64,000 nucleotides of DNA from Streptomyces sp. BV286 (GCF_019090165.1 NZ_JAHRIB010000177.1:170997-234996), one strand, 5' to 3'; positions 24,476 through 33,466 are shown, counted from the stretch's first letter. Notes: generated by a model not told the origin, from the sequence alone. Numbers and translations: made by a program.

Positions 24476-24868
24476 GTCGGGCTCCTTCGCATGGACAGTG
24501 GGGCGTTGATCATGTTGGCACAGGGCCGGACGGGTGGATCCGCGCCTGTGGACAACCGAGTGAAACACGGTGTGCGGAGCGCCCGGTGAAGGCCCGGCGA
24601 CTTCAGATGGTTACACCTTGTTTTCAGCCCCATCGAGCGGCGGCCCGCTCATTTGGTTACCCTGTACGGGACGGACAGCTCATTTGGGTTCCACCCACAC
24701 CCACGGTCCGTCCCGGGACAAGCCAGTCACCACGGCCTGCTCTCATGTGAGTTGACCGGCGCCACCGCGTCCGAACTGCCTTTACTCAAACCCGAGCGGG
24801 CGTGGAGCGGCCGGTAGCAGAGTGGTCCTGCACGCCCCGAGGGTGACCCGACACATAAGGAGTGCGCG
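24476..24868. other. 393 bp divergent intergenic region with direct repeats
   Basis: This region lies between mscR (minus) and the small peptide gene (plus). It contains GCTCATTTGG twice (24647-24656 and 24678-24687), 31 bp apart or about three helical turns. The heptamer TGGTTAC occurs at 24608-24614 and again at 24654-24660, so three related T/G-rich sites are spaced through about 80 bp. No further gene was seen. Confidence 0.55.
24647..24687 (+). repeat. Direct repeats GCTCATTTGG, possible regulator sites
   Basis: There are two exact 10 bp copies at 24647-24656 and 24678-24687. Helical phasing and position upstream of the 55-residue gene suggest activator binding, for example by a response regulator. 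Confidence 0.4.
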
Positions 24869-25036
24869 GTGACACCGGAGAAGACGAATCTCGATCAGGG
24901 CACCAAGGACCGTACGGACGCAGGTCGGGCCGAGAAGCTCGGCAGTCTCGAGGTGTGGGCCAGGTCCGCCCCCATCCGCCTGGCGGGCTACGAGGACGAC
25001 CTCGCCGAACCCCACATCCTGCCCAGCGTGGACTGA
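24869..25036 (+). CDS. 55-residue conserved-looking small protein of unknown function
   Basis: GTG at 24869 is preceded by AAGGAG with a 6 nt gap, an ideal ribosome site, and the frame gives 55 residues with strong GC third-position bias. The chain is hydrophilic and charged in its first half (MTPEKTNLDQGTKDRTDAGR). The second half has a distinct block, SLEVWARSAPIRLAGYEDD, and ends EPHILPSVD. There is no signal peptide, cysteine or membrane helix. The contrast of a variable-looking head and a motif-rich tail resembles a small regulatory or precursor peptide, but no modifying enzyme lies next to it (neighbours are mscR and an acetyltransferase). The function is unknown. Confidence 0.72.
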   Translation: MTPEKTNLDQGTKDRTDAGRAEKLGSLEVWARSAPIRLAGYEDDLAEPHILPSVD

Positions 25037-25099
25037 CCGCCCAGGACCACGGAGGGCCCCTGGATCGCTGATCGGCATGGACGTGCCAGACTCGCGTCC

Positions 25100-25582
25100 A
25101 TGCTGATCAGGGAAGCCGTGGACACCGACTGGCCGCACATCTGGCCGTTCTGGCACCGCATCGTCTCCGGTGCCGACACCTACGCCTGGGACCCGGACAC
25201 CTCCGAGGAGGACGCCCGCGTCCTGTGGATGGCGCCGGGCAAGCGGGTGTACGTCGCCGAGGACACCACGGGACGCGTCCTCGGCTCCGCCTACGTCACC
25301 CCCAACTACGCGGGCCCCGCGGCCGCGGTCGCCAACGCCGGATTCATGGTCGACCCCGACCACTCGGGACGGGGCGTCGGCCGGGCGCTGGCCGAACACG
25401 TCCTGAGGACGGCCAAGGCCGACGGCTACCGGGCGATGGTCTTCAACGCCGTCGTGGAGACCAACCCCGCCGTGAAGCTGTGGACATCACTGGGCTTCAC
25501 GATCGTGGGCACGATCCCCGACGCGTACGACCACCCCACCGAGGGCAGGGTGGGCCTGCACGTCATGCACCGCGCGCTCTGA
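25100..25582 (+). CDS. GNAT-family N-acetyltransferase
   Basis: This 160-residue acetyltransferase has the acetyl-CoA pyrophosphate loop DHSGRGVGRALAEHVL in motif A, VFNAVVETNPAVKLWTSLGF in motif B, and the N-terminal IREAVDTDWPHIWPFWHRIV. The NPAVKLWTSLGF region is shared by antibiotic- and amino-acid-modifying GNATs, but the acceptor cannot be named. The ATG at 25100 lacks a ribosome site, and CAGACT stands 8 bp upstream, so a leaderless message is plausible. The gene lies 63 bp after the 55-residue peptide gene, so co-transcription is also possible. Confidence 0.88.
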   Translation: MLIREAVDTDWPHIWPFWHRIVSGADTYAWDPDTSEEDARVLWMAPGKRVYVAEDTTGRVLGSAYVTPNYAGPAAAVANAGFMVDPDHSGRGVGRALAEHVLRTAKADGYRAMVFNAVVETNPAVKLWTSLGFTIVGTIPDAYDHPTEGRVGLHVMHRAL

Positions 25583-25672
25583 CCGGTCGGGCCCCGGGGA
25601 AACGCAGCCTCTTCTTGAGGTGTGAGGGACCGTGGCCGGCCCCGACGGACCGCGGACAAGCTGCCGGGACCT

Positions 25673-27025
25673 CTACCGCGCGGCACCGATCGGCGCCGTC
25701 CGCGTCCAGGGCCGCAGCTCCTCCAACTGCCCCGCCAGTTCCAGCAGCACCGCCTCGGAACCGGGCCGTCCCACCAGCTGAACGGCGCACGGCGCCCCGG
25801 ACGGCAGCACCCCGAACGGCACCGACATCGCCGGCCATCCCGTCAGATTCCACGGCGGCGTCAACGGCGAGTAGTTCGTGTTGGCCAGCACGTTCCGCAG
25901 CCACCCCCGCTTGTGCCACTCCGCGGCGGCCGGCCCCCGCCGGGCCAGCGCGGGAGTGAGCAGTACGTCGTGCGCGGCGAAGAAGGGGGTGAGCCTCTCC
26001 CGCAGTTGCTGCCGGCGCACACCGGTGCGTACCGAGTCCACGAACCGCCGTCCCATGCTCGCGTGGACCCGGGTCCGCCGGGCGAGCCGCCGCGGATCGA
26101 GTCCCTCCGCGTCCACCGCCGTCCCCGCCGTCCAGTGGGCGAGCGAGGTCGTCCCCAGCCACACCGGATACGGCGGATCCGCCCGCCGGACCCGATGTCC
26201 CGCCGTCGCCAGCAACTCGCCCGCCGCACGGGCCGCGTCGGCGTAGGGCCGGCTGACGGTAACCCCCACCAGCGGGCTCCGCACGGAGAGGGCGACCGTC
26301 CGGGTGACGGGCTCCCCGGGCCCGGCGGTCTCCGTCGCGGACAGGACCGAGAACATCAGCCGCGCGTCCTCGACCGTCGTCGCCAGCGGCCCGTTCTCGG
26401 ACATCCCGAACCAGTCACCGTGGCCGATCCCCGCCGGGACGACGCCGTGTCCGGGCTTCAGCCCGACCAGGCCACAGTTGGCGGCGGGTATGCGCAGTGA
26501 GCCCATGCCGTCGTTGCCGAGCGCGATGGGCACCATGCCTGCGGCGACCGCGGCCGCGCTGCCGCCGGAGGAGCCGCCGGCCGTGCGCGTCGTGTCCCAC
26601 GGATTGCGTGCCGTGCCGTGCACGCCCTCCGTGGTGCCGAAGACGCACAGCTCGGGGACGTTCGTCAGGCCGATCACGACGGCGCCCGCCGCACGGAGTC
26701 TGGCCACCGTGACGTGGTCCTCGTCCGCGGGGGTGTCCGGGCTCGCCGCGCTGCCGTTACGGGTGGACTCGCCGCGTACGCCCAGGTTGTCCTTCACGGC
26801 CACCGGCACGCCCGCGAGAGGCAGTTCGGCCAGGTCCGCGCGCTCCGCCACCTCGTCCGCCTCGGTGAGGGCGGCCGCCTTGCGCAGGTGGCGGAAGGCT
26901 CCCACGCGGGCGTCGAGCAGCTCGATCCGGGCGAGGTGCTCGGCCACCACCTCGCGGGGGGTGACCCGCTTCTCGCGTACTGCGGCAGCGATCTCTGCGG
27001 CGGTCCGGCCGGCCCAGCTGGTCAC
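25673..27025 (-). CDS. Amidase-signature-family amidase
   Basis: This 450-residue amidase hydrolyses a small-molecule amide to acid and ammonia. The Ser-cisSer-Lys triad is intact: Lys in VPVAVKDNLGV, cis-Ser in TAGGSSGGSAAAVA and nucleophile Ser in GNDGMGSLRIPA. The GTG at 27025 with GAGGAG upstream is preferred; a longer frame reaching 27187 lacks conserved residues. The substrate-specificity region (after residue 230) is variable, so indole-acetamide, nicotinamide or other amides are possible. It is convergent with the acetyltransferase gene and divergent from the GH20 gene. Confidence 0.92.
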   Translation of the reverse strand: MTSWAGRTAAEIAAAVREKRVTPREVVAEHLARIELLDARVGAFRHLRKAAALTEADEVAERADLAELPLAGVPVAVKDNLGVRGESTRNGSAASPDTPADEDHVTVARLRAAGAVVIGLTNVPELCVFGTTEGVHGTARNPWDTTRTAGGSSGGSAAAVAAGMVPIALGNDGMGSLRIPAANCGLVGLKPGHGVVPAGIGHGDWFGMSENGPLATTVEDARLMFSVLSATETAGPGEPVTRTVALSVRSPLVGVTVSRPYADAARAAGELLATAGHRVRRADPPYPVWLGTTSLAHWTAGTAVDAEGLDPRRLARRTRVHASMGRRFVDSVRTGVRRQQLRERLTPFFAAHDVLLTPALARRGPAAAEWHKRGWLRNVLANTNYSPLTPPWNLTGWPAMSVPFGVLPSGAPCAVQLVGRPGSEAVLLELAGQLEELRPWTRTAPIGAAR

Positions 27026-27224
27026 GGCGACTCCTCGGGGGACGTGGGCGTACTGGTGAGTTCGAGGAGCACTGTGCCCCGGCACGGACCGTCCAGTCGA
27101 GAGCCGCCGTGCTTGGACATTCGCTGCGCTCCTCTTGGACTTTCGATGCCGGGACTGGCCGGCCGCACCCACGGAGTGGCAGGTCATCCGACCACTGGCT
27201 CAACTTGGCCGACTTCGCACCCCA

Positions 27225-27253
27225 TTGACAGCCCTCGAAGCCGGCCCAATCAT
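27225..27253 (+). promoter_or_regulatory. Candidate promoter for the GH20-GH29 pair
   Basis: TTGACA (27225-27230) is a perfect -35 hexamer. It is separated by 17 bp from AATCAT (27248-27253), a weak -10. The leader would be about 20-25 nt before the GTG at 27282. Confidence 0.45.
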
Positions 27254-27281
27254 CACACCTCCGATGAATGGGAGGGTGCCC

Positions 27282-29150
27282 GTGAGTACGGAAGCCAAGC
27301 GTGCGTATCCAGGACGGTCCCGGCTGGTCGGTGTCGTGACGGCGCTCCTGCTGCTCGCGGCACCGGTCCCCGTGGCAGGGGCGGCCGAGGCGGCGGACGC
27401 CACGCCCCCGGTCACCGTCCCTGCCCTGTCCGACTGGACGCCGGGATCCGGCCAGTACGTCTACGGACGCGGCACCCGTCTCGTCGCGGACGGCACGGCG
27501 GAGCGCCGCGTCGCGGCCACCCTCGCGGGCGATCTGCGGGCGGCGGGACACGGCACCGTCCCCGTCGTGAGCAGGGGAGCGCGCAAGGGCGACATCGTTG
27601 TCGATGTCACGCCCGCCAGGACCGAGCTGGGGAAGGAGGGGTACGAACTCCGCGCGGGCGAGCGCCTGTCGGTGTCGGGCGCGACCGAGACCGGCGCCTT
27701 CTACGGCACCCGGACCGTCCTTCAGCTCCTCGCGCAGGGAGACCGGCTGCCCGCGGGACACACCGTCGACGTGCCCCGCTACGAGGAGCGGGGAGTCGGC
27801 GTCTGCGCCTGCTACGTCCACATCACCCCGGCCTGGCTGGAGAACCTCGTACGCGACATGGCGTACCACAAGCTCAACCAGCTGCTGCTCGAACTGAAGG
27901 TGAAGAGCGACGCGCACCCCGAGGCCAACACCTGGGGCTACTACACCAAGGACGAGATACGCCGTCTCGTCGCCCTCGGCGAGAAGTACCACGTCACGAT
28001 CATCCCGGAGATCAACTCCCCGGGGCACATGGACCCGTGGATCGAGAACCGCCCGGATCTCCAGCTCACCGACTCCGACGGCGACAAGCAGCCGTCCCGG
28101 CTCGACATCACGCGCCCCGAGGCCTTCGCCTACTACACGAGCCTGATGGACGAGTACGCGGAGGTGTTCAAGGCCGACTCGTGGCACATGGGCGCCGACG
28201 AGTACATGCTCGGCTCGGACTTCGCCAAGTACCCGCAGGTCCTGGAGTACGCCCGGGCGAAGTACGGCGCGGACGCCACCCCGCAGGACGCGTTCATCGA
28301 CTTCGTCAACCGTGTCCACGCCTACGCGGCGGCCAGGGGCAAGGAGCTGCGCATCTGGAACGACGGTCTCACCGGCGCCAACACCGTGCCCGTCACGGCC
28401 GGGACGACGGTCGAGCACTGGCTGAACGTGGCGACGAAGCCAAGTCAACTCCTGGCCCAGGGCTACCCGTTGATGAACGCGGCCTACGCCCTCTATCTCG
28501 TCCGCGGCGGCTTCCACTCGGACACCGAGAGCCTGTACGACCAGAGTTGGGACCCACGCAGCTTCGAGGGCGAGAAGCTCGCCTCCCGCGAGGGCATCAC
28601 CGGCGCGAAGATCAGCCTGTGGCCCGACAACGGCCGCGGCGAGACCGAGAACGAGGTGGCGCAGGACACCGACCCGGCACTGCGCCACATCGCGCAGGCC
28701 ACCTGGGGCAGCCCTCGTCCGGACGCCACCTACGCCCGGTTCACCGCTCGCGCGGCGGCCGTGGGCCACGCCCCCGGATGGCGCGACCTCACCCGCGTGC
28801 CGGTCGCGGACGGGACGTACACCTTCCGCGCGGGGGCCACGGCCTTCACGGCCGAGACCCGGCGAACCCCGGACGGCTACGTGACCCTGAAGACCGCGGA
28901 CGGCTGCCTCGAAGTGCGGGGCGGGAAGCTCACGCTCAACGTGCCGCTCCAGCCCGGGACCGAGGTGACCCGGCAGGCCTGTGACGCCGCGAACACCCTG
29001 CAGCGCTGGCAGTTGGCGCCCGTGGCGGGCGGCTACCGGCTCGTCAACGCGATCACGCAGATGGCCGTGCACGTGAGCGACGACGGCCGGCTCGCGCAGT
29101 ACCCGCCGGACCAGCGGCGTCCCGCCGCATGGCACCTGGCCGCCGGATGA
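27282..29150 (+). CDS. Secreted GH20 beta-N-acetylhexosaminidase
   Basis: This exo-enzyme of 622 residues is predicted to remove terminal GlcNAc or GalNAc from glycoprotein glycans or chitin fragments by substrate-assisted catalysis. A Sec signal (VGVVTALLLLAAPVPVAGA) is followed by the GH20b domain and a TIM barrel. The catalytic pair is D306-E307 in HMGADEYM, and NSPGHMDPW and a KLNQLLLELK strand support the family. The C-terminal ~110 residues contain one ricin-like LQRWQL repeat and probably bind sugar. The GTG at 27282 is preferred because GGGAGGG lies 5 bp upstream; ATG 27264 is an alternative. It is followed by the GH29 gene (39 bp gap). Confidence 0.92.
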   Translation: MSTEAKRAYPGRSRLVGVVTALLLLAAPVPVAGAAEAADATPPVTVPALSDWTPGSGQYVYGRGTRLVADGTAERRVAATLAGDLRAAGHGTVPVVSRGARKGDIVVDVTPARTELGKEGYELRAGERLSVSGATETGAFYGTRTVLQLLAQGDRLPAGHTVDVPRYEERGVGVCACYVHITPAWLENLVRDMAYHKLNQLLLELKVKSDAHPEANTWGYYTKDEIRRLVALGEKYHVTIIPEINSPGHMDPWIENRPDLQLTDSDGDKQPSRLDITRPEAFAYYTSLMDEYAEVFKADSWHMGADEYMLGSDFAKYPQVLEYARAKYGADATPQDAFIDFVNRVHAYAAARGKELRIWNDGLTGANTVPVTAGTTVEHWLNVATKPSQLLAQGYPLMNAAYALYLVRGGFHSDTESLYDQSWDPRSFEGEKLASREGITGAKISLWPDNGRGETENEVAQDTDPALRHIAQATWGSPRPDATYARFTARAAAVGHAPGWRDLTRVPVADGTYTFRAGATAFTAETRRTPDGYVTLKTADGCLEVRGGKLTLNVPLQPGTEVTRQACDAANTLQRWQLAPVAGGYRLVNAITQMAVHVSDDGRLAQYPPDQRRPAAWHLAAG

Positions 29151-29189
29151 CCCGCCCAGCTGACCCCCAGACCTGAGGAGCCCACCCGC

Positions 29190-30758
29190 ATGGCAGTCTC
29201 CAGACGTCTCTTCGTCACGGCAGCCGCCACTCTCGTCGCGTCCAGCGGTACGTCCCTGGCGCTCGCGTCCTCCGCCCCCGCCGCTGCCCCCGTCGGCTCC
29301 GCCGCTGCCGACGAGCCGTGGTACCGGATTCCCGTCAGCCCCGACGACACCCCGGAGGAACTGGTCCGCAAGGCGTCCCGGGTCCGGCCCACGGAACGGC
29401 AGATCGCCTGGCAGGCACTCGAACGCACCGCTTTCCTGCACTTCGGCGTGAACACCTTCACCGGCCTCGAATGGGGGACCGGCGACGAGGATCCCGACGT
29501 CTTCCAGCCGGCCGGCCTCGACACCGACCAGTGGGCCCGCGCCCTGCGCGACGGCGGATTCAAGCTCGCCATCCTCACCGTCAAGCACCACGACGGGTTC
29601 GTGCTCTATCCCTCCCGCTACTCCGACCACACGGTGGCGTCGAGCAGTTGGCGCGGCGGGCAGGGCGACGTCCTGCGCTCGTTCGCCGACTCGATGCGCC
29701 GCCACGGCATCAAGGTCGGGGTCTACGTCTCACCGGCCGACGAGAACCAGTACCTGCACGGCGTGTACGCCAACGGCAGCGCCCGCTCCGAGCACGCGAT
29801 CCCGACACCGGTGGCCGGCGACGACCGTACGGGTGGCCCCGCGTTCAGGCTGCCGGCCACCGACTACGGCGCCCACATGCTCAACCAGCTCTACGAGGTG
29901 CTCACCGAGTACGGGCCGGTCGACGAGGTGTGGTTCGACGGTGCGCAGGGCCGTATCCCGCCGGACAAGGTCGAGAAGTACGACTGGGACAGCTGGTACA
30001 CGCTGATCCGGAGCCTCGCGCCGGACGCCACGGTCGCCGTGTCCGGGCCCGACGTGCGCTGGGTCGGCAACGAGGGCGGGCTGGCCCGTGAGAAAGAGTG
30101 GAGCGTCGTACCCGTACAGGACAAGGACAACGGGCGCACGGACTTCGCGCTCTCCTACGACGCGCCCGACATGGGCGGCCGGAATGCCCTGGTCGCCGCG
30201 CAGCCCGTGGCCGACCACCTGCAGTGGTGGCCGGCCGAGGTGGACGTGTCCATCCGGGACGGCTGGTTCTACCACGCCGACCAACAGCCCAAGTCCGTAC
30301 AGCAGTTGACGGACATCTACTTCGGGTCGGTGGGCCGCAACGCGGTACTGCTGCTGAACGTCCCGCCGGACCAGGAGGGGCGTCTGCCGGCCGCGGACGT
30401 CACCCGCCTGCGGGAGTTCCGCGAACGGATCGACCGGGAGCTGCCCGAGGACCTGGCGCGCGGAGCCCGGGTGAAGGCTTCACCGGGCACGGTCACGGTC
30501 GACCTGGGCCGGGCCCGCGAGGTCGACCGGATCCGCCTCGCCGAGGACATCCGGCACGGCCAGCAGGTGGAGGGCTTCGTCGTCGAGGCCGATCTCGCCG
30601 GCACCTGGACGCGGGTGGCCGAGGCCGGCACGATCGGCGCCTGCCGCATCCTGCTGCTGGCGGCTCCCGTACGGGCCCGACGGTGGCGAGTGAGGGTGAC
30701 GCGCTCGCGCCGAACGGCTCACCTCGCCCGGTTCGAGCTGTACCGCTCGCGAACCTGA
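29190..30758 (+). CDS. Secreted GH29 alpha-L-fucosidase
   Basis: This 522-residue enzyme releases alpha-linked L-fucose from glycans. The leader MAVSRRLFVTAAATLVAS has the RR-containing layout of a Tat or Sec signal with an Ala-rich cleavage region near residue 40. The GH29 barrel shows FLHFGVNTF, LTVKHHDGFVLYPS, KVGVYVSPADEN and the nucleophile region VDEVWFDGA, where D250 is predicted to attack. The C-terminal ~90 residues (EVDRIRLAEDIRHGQQVEGF) look like an F5/8-type carbohydrate-binding sandwich. It is co-directional with the GH20 gene and near the fucose operon at 42-51 kb, giving a source and a sink for fucose. Confidence 0.94.
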   Translation: MAVSRRLFVTAAATLVASSGTSLALASSAPAAAPVGSAAADEPWYRIPVSPDDTPEELVRKASRVRPTERQIAWQALERTAFLHFGVNTFTGLEWGTGDEDPDVFQPAGLDTDQWARALRDGGFKLAILTVKHHDGFVLYPSRYSDHTVASSSWRGGQGDVLRSFADSMRRHGIKVGVYVSPADENQYLHGVYANGSARSEHAIPTPVAGDDRTGGPAFRLPATDYGAHMLNQLYEVLTEYGPVDEVWFDGAQGRIPPDKVEKYDWDSWYTLIRSLAPDATVAVSGPDVRWVGNEGGLAREKEWSVVPVQDKDNGRTDFALSYDAPDMGGRNALVAAQPVADHLQWWPAEVDVSIRDGWFYHADQQPKSVQQLTDIYFGSVGRNAVLLLNVPPDQEGRLPAADVTRLREFRERIDRELPEDLARGARVKASPGTVTVDLGRAREVDRIRLAEDIRHGQQVEGFVVEADLAGTWTRVAEAGTIGACRILLLAAPVRARRWRVRVTRSRRTAHLARFELYRSRT

Positions 30759-30760
30759 CA

Positions 30761-30778
30761 GCGCCCCGTGAGGGGCGC
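30761..30778. terminator. Hairpin between the GH29 and LacI genes
   Basis: GCGCCCC (30761-30767) pairs with GGGGCGC (30772-30778) across GTGA, directly after the fucosidase stop. It also overlaps the start of a dispersed repeat copy. Confidence 0.65.
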
Positions 30779-30813
30779 GGGAAACTGCGCGACCAGCCAC
30801 GACGGACCCGCAG
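30772..30813 (+). repeat. Dispersed intergenic repeat, copy 2
   Basis: A 42 nt element of the form GGGGCGCGGGAAACTGCGCG... ending in CCCGCAG lies between convergent GH29 and LacI genes. It is about 80% identical by eye to the other copies. Confidence 0.75.
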
Positions 30814-30888
30814 ACGCAACACGGCCCCGCTCCCCAACCGACAGGGGGTGGCCGTCGCACGGCGACGTCCACCCCCACTCCCTCCCGT

Positions 30889-31965
30889 TCAAGCCCCGCA
30901 GGGCCCCGTGCTCTCCCGTTCGATCAGCCGAGGCACCGGCACCCGTACGGTCCGCGCCGGGCCGCCGTCCAGCAGTGAGGTCAGTTCCTGCGCCGCGGTC
31001 CGGCCGAACTCCACCGTGTCGCGGGACAGCGCCGACAGCCACGGCTTGACCATGCGGCACAGCGCCGAGTCCTCCCAGGCGACGACCGACACGTCGCCCG
31101 GCACCGAGAAGCCCAGTTCCGTCGCGGCGGCTACACCGGCGACAGCCATCACGTCGTTGTCGTAGACCAGCGCGGTCGGCGGCGAAGCGCCCTCCAGGAC
31201 ACGGCGCGTGACCGCGGCACCCTCGGCGTCCGAGTAGTCCGTCGTCACCGAGCGCACCTGCGAGAGCCCGCGCCGCTCGGCCTCGGCGCGCAGCGTACGG
31301 ATCCGCCGCTCGGTGTGCGCGAGGCCGGGCAGCCCCGCGATGTGCACGATCCGGCGGTGGCCCAGCGCGTGCAGGCGCCCCACGACGGACTCCATGGCTG
31401 CCGCGTCGTCGGCCCAGACCGTGGACAGTCCGGGATGCCGGGCGTCCGGTGCCCCGCCGATGACCACCGCGGGCAGCCCCAGCTCGTCGAGCAGGCCGGG
31501 GCGCGGGTCGTCCGTGCGGGGGTCGACGGCCAGCACTCCGTCCACCCGGTGCTCCGCCCACCAGCGCCGGTACACGGCGCACTCGTCGTCGACGTCCTCG
31601 ACCACCTGGAAGAGCAGACCGAGATGACGCTCCGCCAGGACCTCCTGGATGCCCGAGATGAGCTGCAGGAAGAACGAGTCCACGCCGAGGGTGTCCGCGG
31701 GCCGGGCCACGACGAGACCGACCGTCGCGGCGCCCTCGCCGGACAGCTGGCGTGCCGCGGTGCTGGGCCGCCAGCCCAGCTGCTCGGCGACCCGGCGCAC
31801 CCGGTCCCGGGTGATCTCGGAGACCCCGGGCCGGTCGTTGAGCGCGAACGAGACGGCGCTCTCGGAGACCCCGGCGCGCCGCGCGATGTCCTTCATCGTC
31901 GGCCGTCGCGCGGGAGACCGCTTGGCTGGCAACCCTGCCCCCATTCCCCGTGAAGCCCTGCTCAA
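30889..31965 (-). CDS. LacI-family repressor of the N-glycan operon
   Basis: This transcription repressor has an N-terminal helix-turn-helix TMKDIARRAGVSESAVSFAL with the NDRPGVSE hinge segment, then a periplasmic-binding-like effector domain (residues ~85-350) with TVGLVVARPADTLG and ALVYDNDVMAVA. The best start is unclear: TTG at 31965 or ATG at 31944, since neither has a strong ribosome site. It is divergent from the binding-protein-permease-GH5-GH85-GH38 operon, and two dyads with a TGCGC or AGCGC core lie between them. It probably senses an imported mannose-containing oligosaccharide. The ligand is inferred from context. Confidence 0.9.
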   Translation of the reverse strand: MSRASRGMGAGLPAKRSPARRPTMKDIARRAGVSESAVSFALNDRPGVSEITRDRVRRVAEQLGWRPSTAARQLSGEGAATVGLVVARPADTLGVDSFFLQLISGIQEVLAERHLGLLFQVVEDVDDECAVYRRWWAEHRVDGVLAVDPRTDDPRPGLLDELGLPAVVIGGAPDARHPGLSTVWADDAAAMESVVGRLHALGHRRIVHIAGLPGLAHTERRIRTLRAEAERRGLSQVRSVTTDYSDAEGAAVTRRVLEGASPPTALVYDNDVMAVAGVAAATELGFSVPGDVSVVAWEDSALCRMVKPWLSALSRDTVEFGRTAAQELTSLLDGGPARTVRVPVPRLIERESTGPCGA

Positions 31966-31977
31966 TGGAGCTCAACA

Positions 31978-32015
31978 CTAATGCGCTTGAGTTGGACCAC
32001 TCTAAAGCGCATTAG
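31978..32015. promoter_or_regulatory. Paired LacI-type operators
   Basis: CTAATGCGCTTGAG (31978-31991) and CTAAAGCGCATTAG (32002-32015) are imperfect 14 bp palindromes with the central C-G typical of LacI sites, in inverted relation with 24 bp centre spacing. The second is palindromic in 12 of 14 positions. They lie in the divergent region of the LacI and importer genes, so autoregulation and operon control are both expected. Confidence 0.78.
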
Positions 32016-32171
32016 TGATCGACCGCAAGAGGCGAGTAGTGGGCTTCTGACCTGGTGTTATGTCGAGCTAATGAATTTAGCGCGGCGGAATCCATTGACT
32101 TCCCCACCGGTATGGATGCAAGGTCTGCCCGTCACCTCCGACCCACACCGTCGCAAAGGAGCCCGGTCACC

Positions 32172-33461
32172 GTGCGCATGCCTCGCAGAGCACTCGCCGC
32201 CGCTGTCGTCGCCCTGGTCCTGCCGCTCAGTGCCTGCGGTTCCGGGGGTGACGACAGCGGTTCCACGGACGCCTCCGGCAAGGTCGAGGGCGACATCACC
32301 TTCCAGACCTGGAACCTGAGGGCCAACTTCAAGCCGTACTTCGAGGGCCTGGTCGCCGACTTCGAGAAGAAGTACCCCGGCACCCATGTGAAGTGGGTCG
32401 ACCAGCCCGCCGAGGGCTACGCCGACAAGATCAGCGCGGACGCGGCCGGCGGCACCCTGCCCGACGTCGTGAACGTCTCACCGGACCTCGTCGCCCCGCT
32501 CGCCAAGGCAGGTCTCGCCCTGGACCTCGACAAGGCCGCCGCCAAGTACAAGAAGGAGTACCTGCCGGGGGCGTGGGCCAGCCACGAGATACCGGGCACG
32601 CAGGGCACCTACGCCTTCCCCTGGTACCTGAACACCGGCCCGCTCTTCTACAACAAGTCCCTGTTCGAGGAGGCCGGCCTGGACGCTTCGAAGCCTCCGA
32701 AGACCTACGGCGAACTCTTCGACGACGCCCTGGAACTGGCGGACAAGAGCGACGGCAAGGTCGCCACCCTCGCCAATGTGCCCACCATCGAGGACTTCGG
32801 CCGCTACGGCGTGGAGCTGATGAACAAGGAGGGCACGGCCTTCGCCTTCAACGACGCCAAGGGAGTCGAACTCCTCACCAAGTACAAGGAGTTGTACGAC
32901 GCCAAGGCCCTCGACCCGCAGGCGCTGACCGCCACTCCCGAGTCGTCCGGCAAGAAGTTCCTGACCGGCGCCGTCGCCATGAACCCCGGCAGCGCCCTGG
33001 ACCTCGGCAACTTCAAGAAGCAGGCCCCGAACCTCTACAAGAACATCGGCATCACCGACCAGATCACCAGCACGGGCAAGGTCAACATGTACGTCATGGG
33101 CGTGATGGTGAACGCCCGGACCAAGCAGACGCCCGCCGCGGTCGCCTTCGCGCACTTCGTCACGGACGCCCAGAACCAGATGTCGTTCGCCAAGAAGGTC
33201 GCGATCTTCCCGAGCACCGCCGGCTCGCTCGACGACCCGTACTTCACCGAGGAGGACGGTACGGACGAGACCCGCGTCCGGGTCGCCGCCGCCAAGTCCC
33301 TGAAGAACGCGGTCAACTACACGCCGGTGCTGTTCAGCGAGCAGATGAAGACCGAGCTGCGCAACTCCGTCGCCAAGGCGCTGCAGGGCAAGGTGAGCCC
33401 GAAGGAAGCGCTCGACAACGCTGTCAAGGCGTGCGACCGGCTGCTCCAGCAGCAGGGCTGA
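32172..33461 (+). CDS. CUT1-type sugar ABC transporter binding lipoprotein
   Basis: This solute-binding lipoprotein of 429 residues captures an oligosaccharide for import. A signal with lipobox LSAC (Cys at ~20) is followed by a Gly/Ser spacer and a two-lobe family-1 binding fold (GDITFQTWNLRANFKPYFEG, YAFPWYLNTGPLFYNKSLFEEAG). The GTG at 32172 is preferred, with AAAGGAG upstream. The gene opens a six-gene operon. Family-1 proteins bind oligosaccharides, and with GH85, GH38 and GH5 genes downstream the likely ligand is an N-glycan fragment. No ATPase gene accompanies it. Confidence 0.92.
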   Translation: MRMPRRALAAAVVALVLPLSACGSGGDDSGSTDASGKVEGDITFQTWNLRANFKPYFEGLVADFEKKYPGTHVKWVDQPAEGYADKISADAAGGTLPDVVNVSPDLVAPLAKAGLALDLDKAAAKYKKEYLPGAWASHEIPGTQGTYAFPWYLNTGPLFYNKSLFEEAGLDASKPPKTYGELFDDALELADKSDGKVATLANVPTIEDFGRYGVELMNKEGTAFAFNDAKGVELLTKYKELYDAKALDPQALTATPESSGKKFLTGAVAMNPGSALDLGNFKKQAPNLYKNIGITDQITSTGKVNMYVMGVMVNARTKQTPAAVAFAHFVTDAQNQMSFAKKVAIFPSTAGSLDDPYFTEEDGTDETRVRVAAAKSLKNAVNYTPVLFSEQMKTELRNSVAKALQGKVSPKEALDNAVKACDRLLQQQG

Positions 33462-33466
33462 CCGGC

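Noticed and set aside
24869..25582. RiPP cluster built on the 55-residue peptide
   Set aside because: No lanthionine, lasso, radical-SAM, YcaO or ATP-grasp enzyme lies nearby; only an acetyltransferase and mscR.
32095..32124. Promoter TTGACT...CAAGGT for the N-glycan operon
   Set aside because: The -10 is poor and the more likely promoter overlaps the LacI operators; too weak to annotate.
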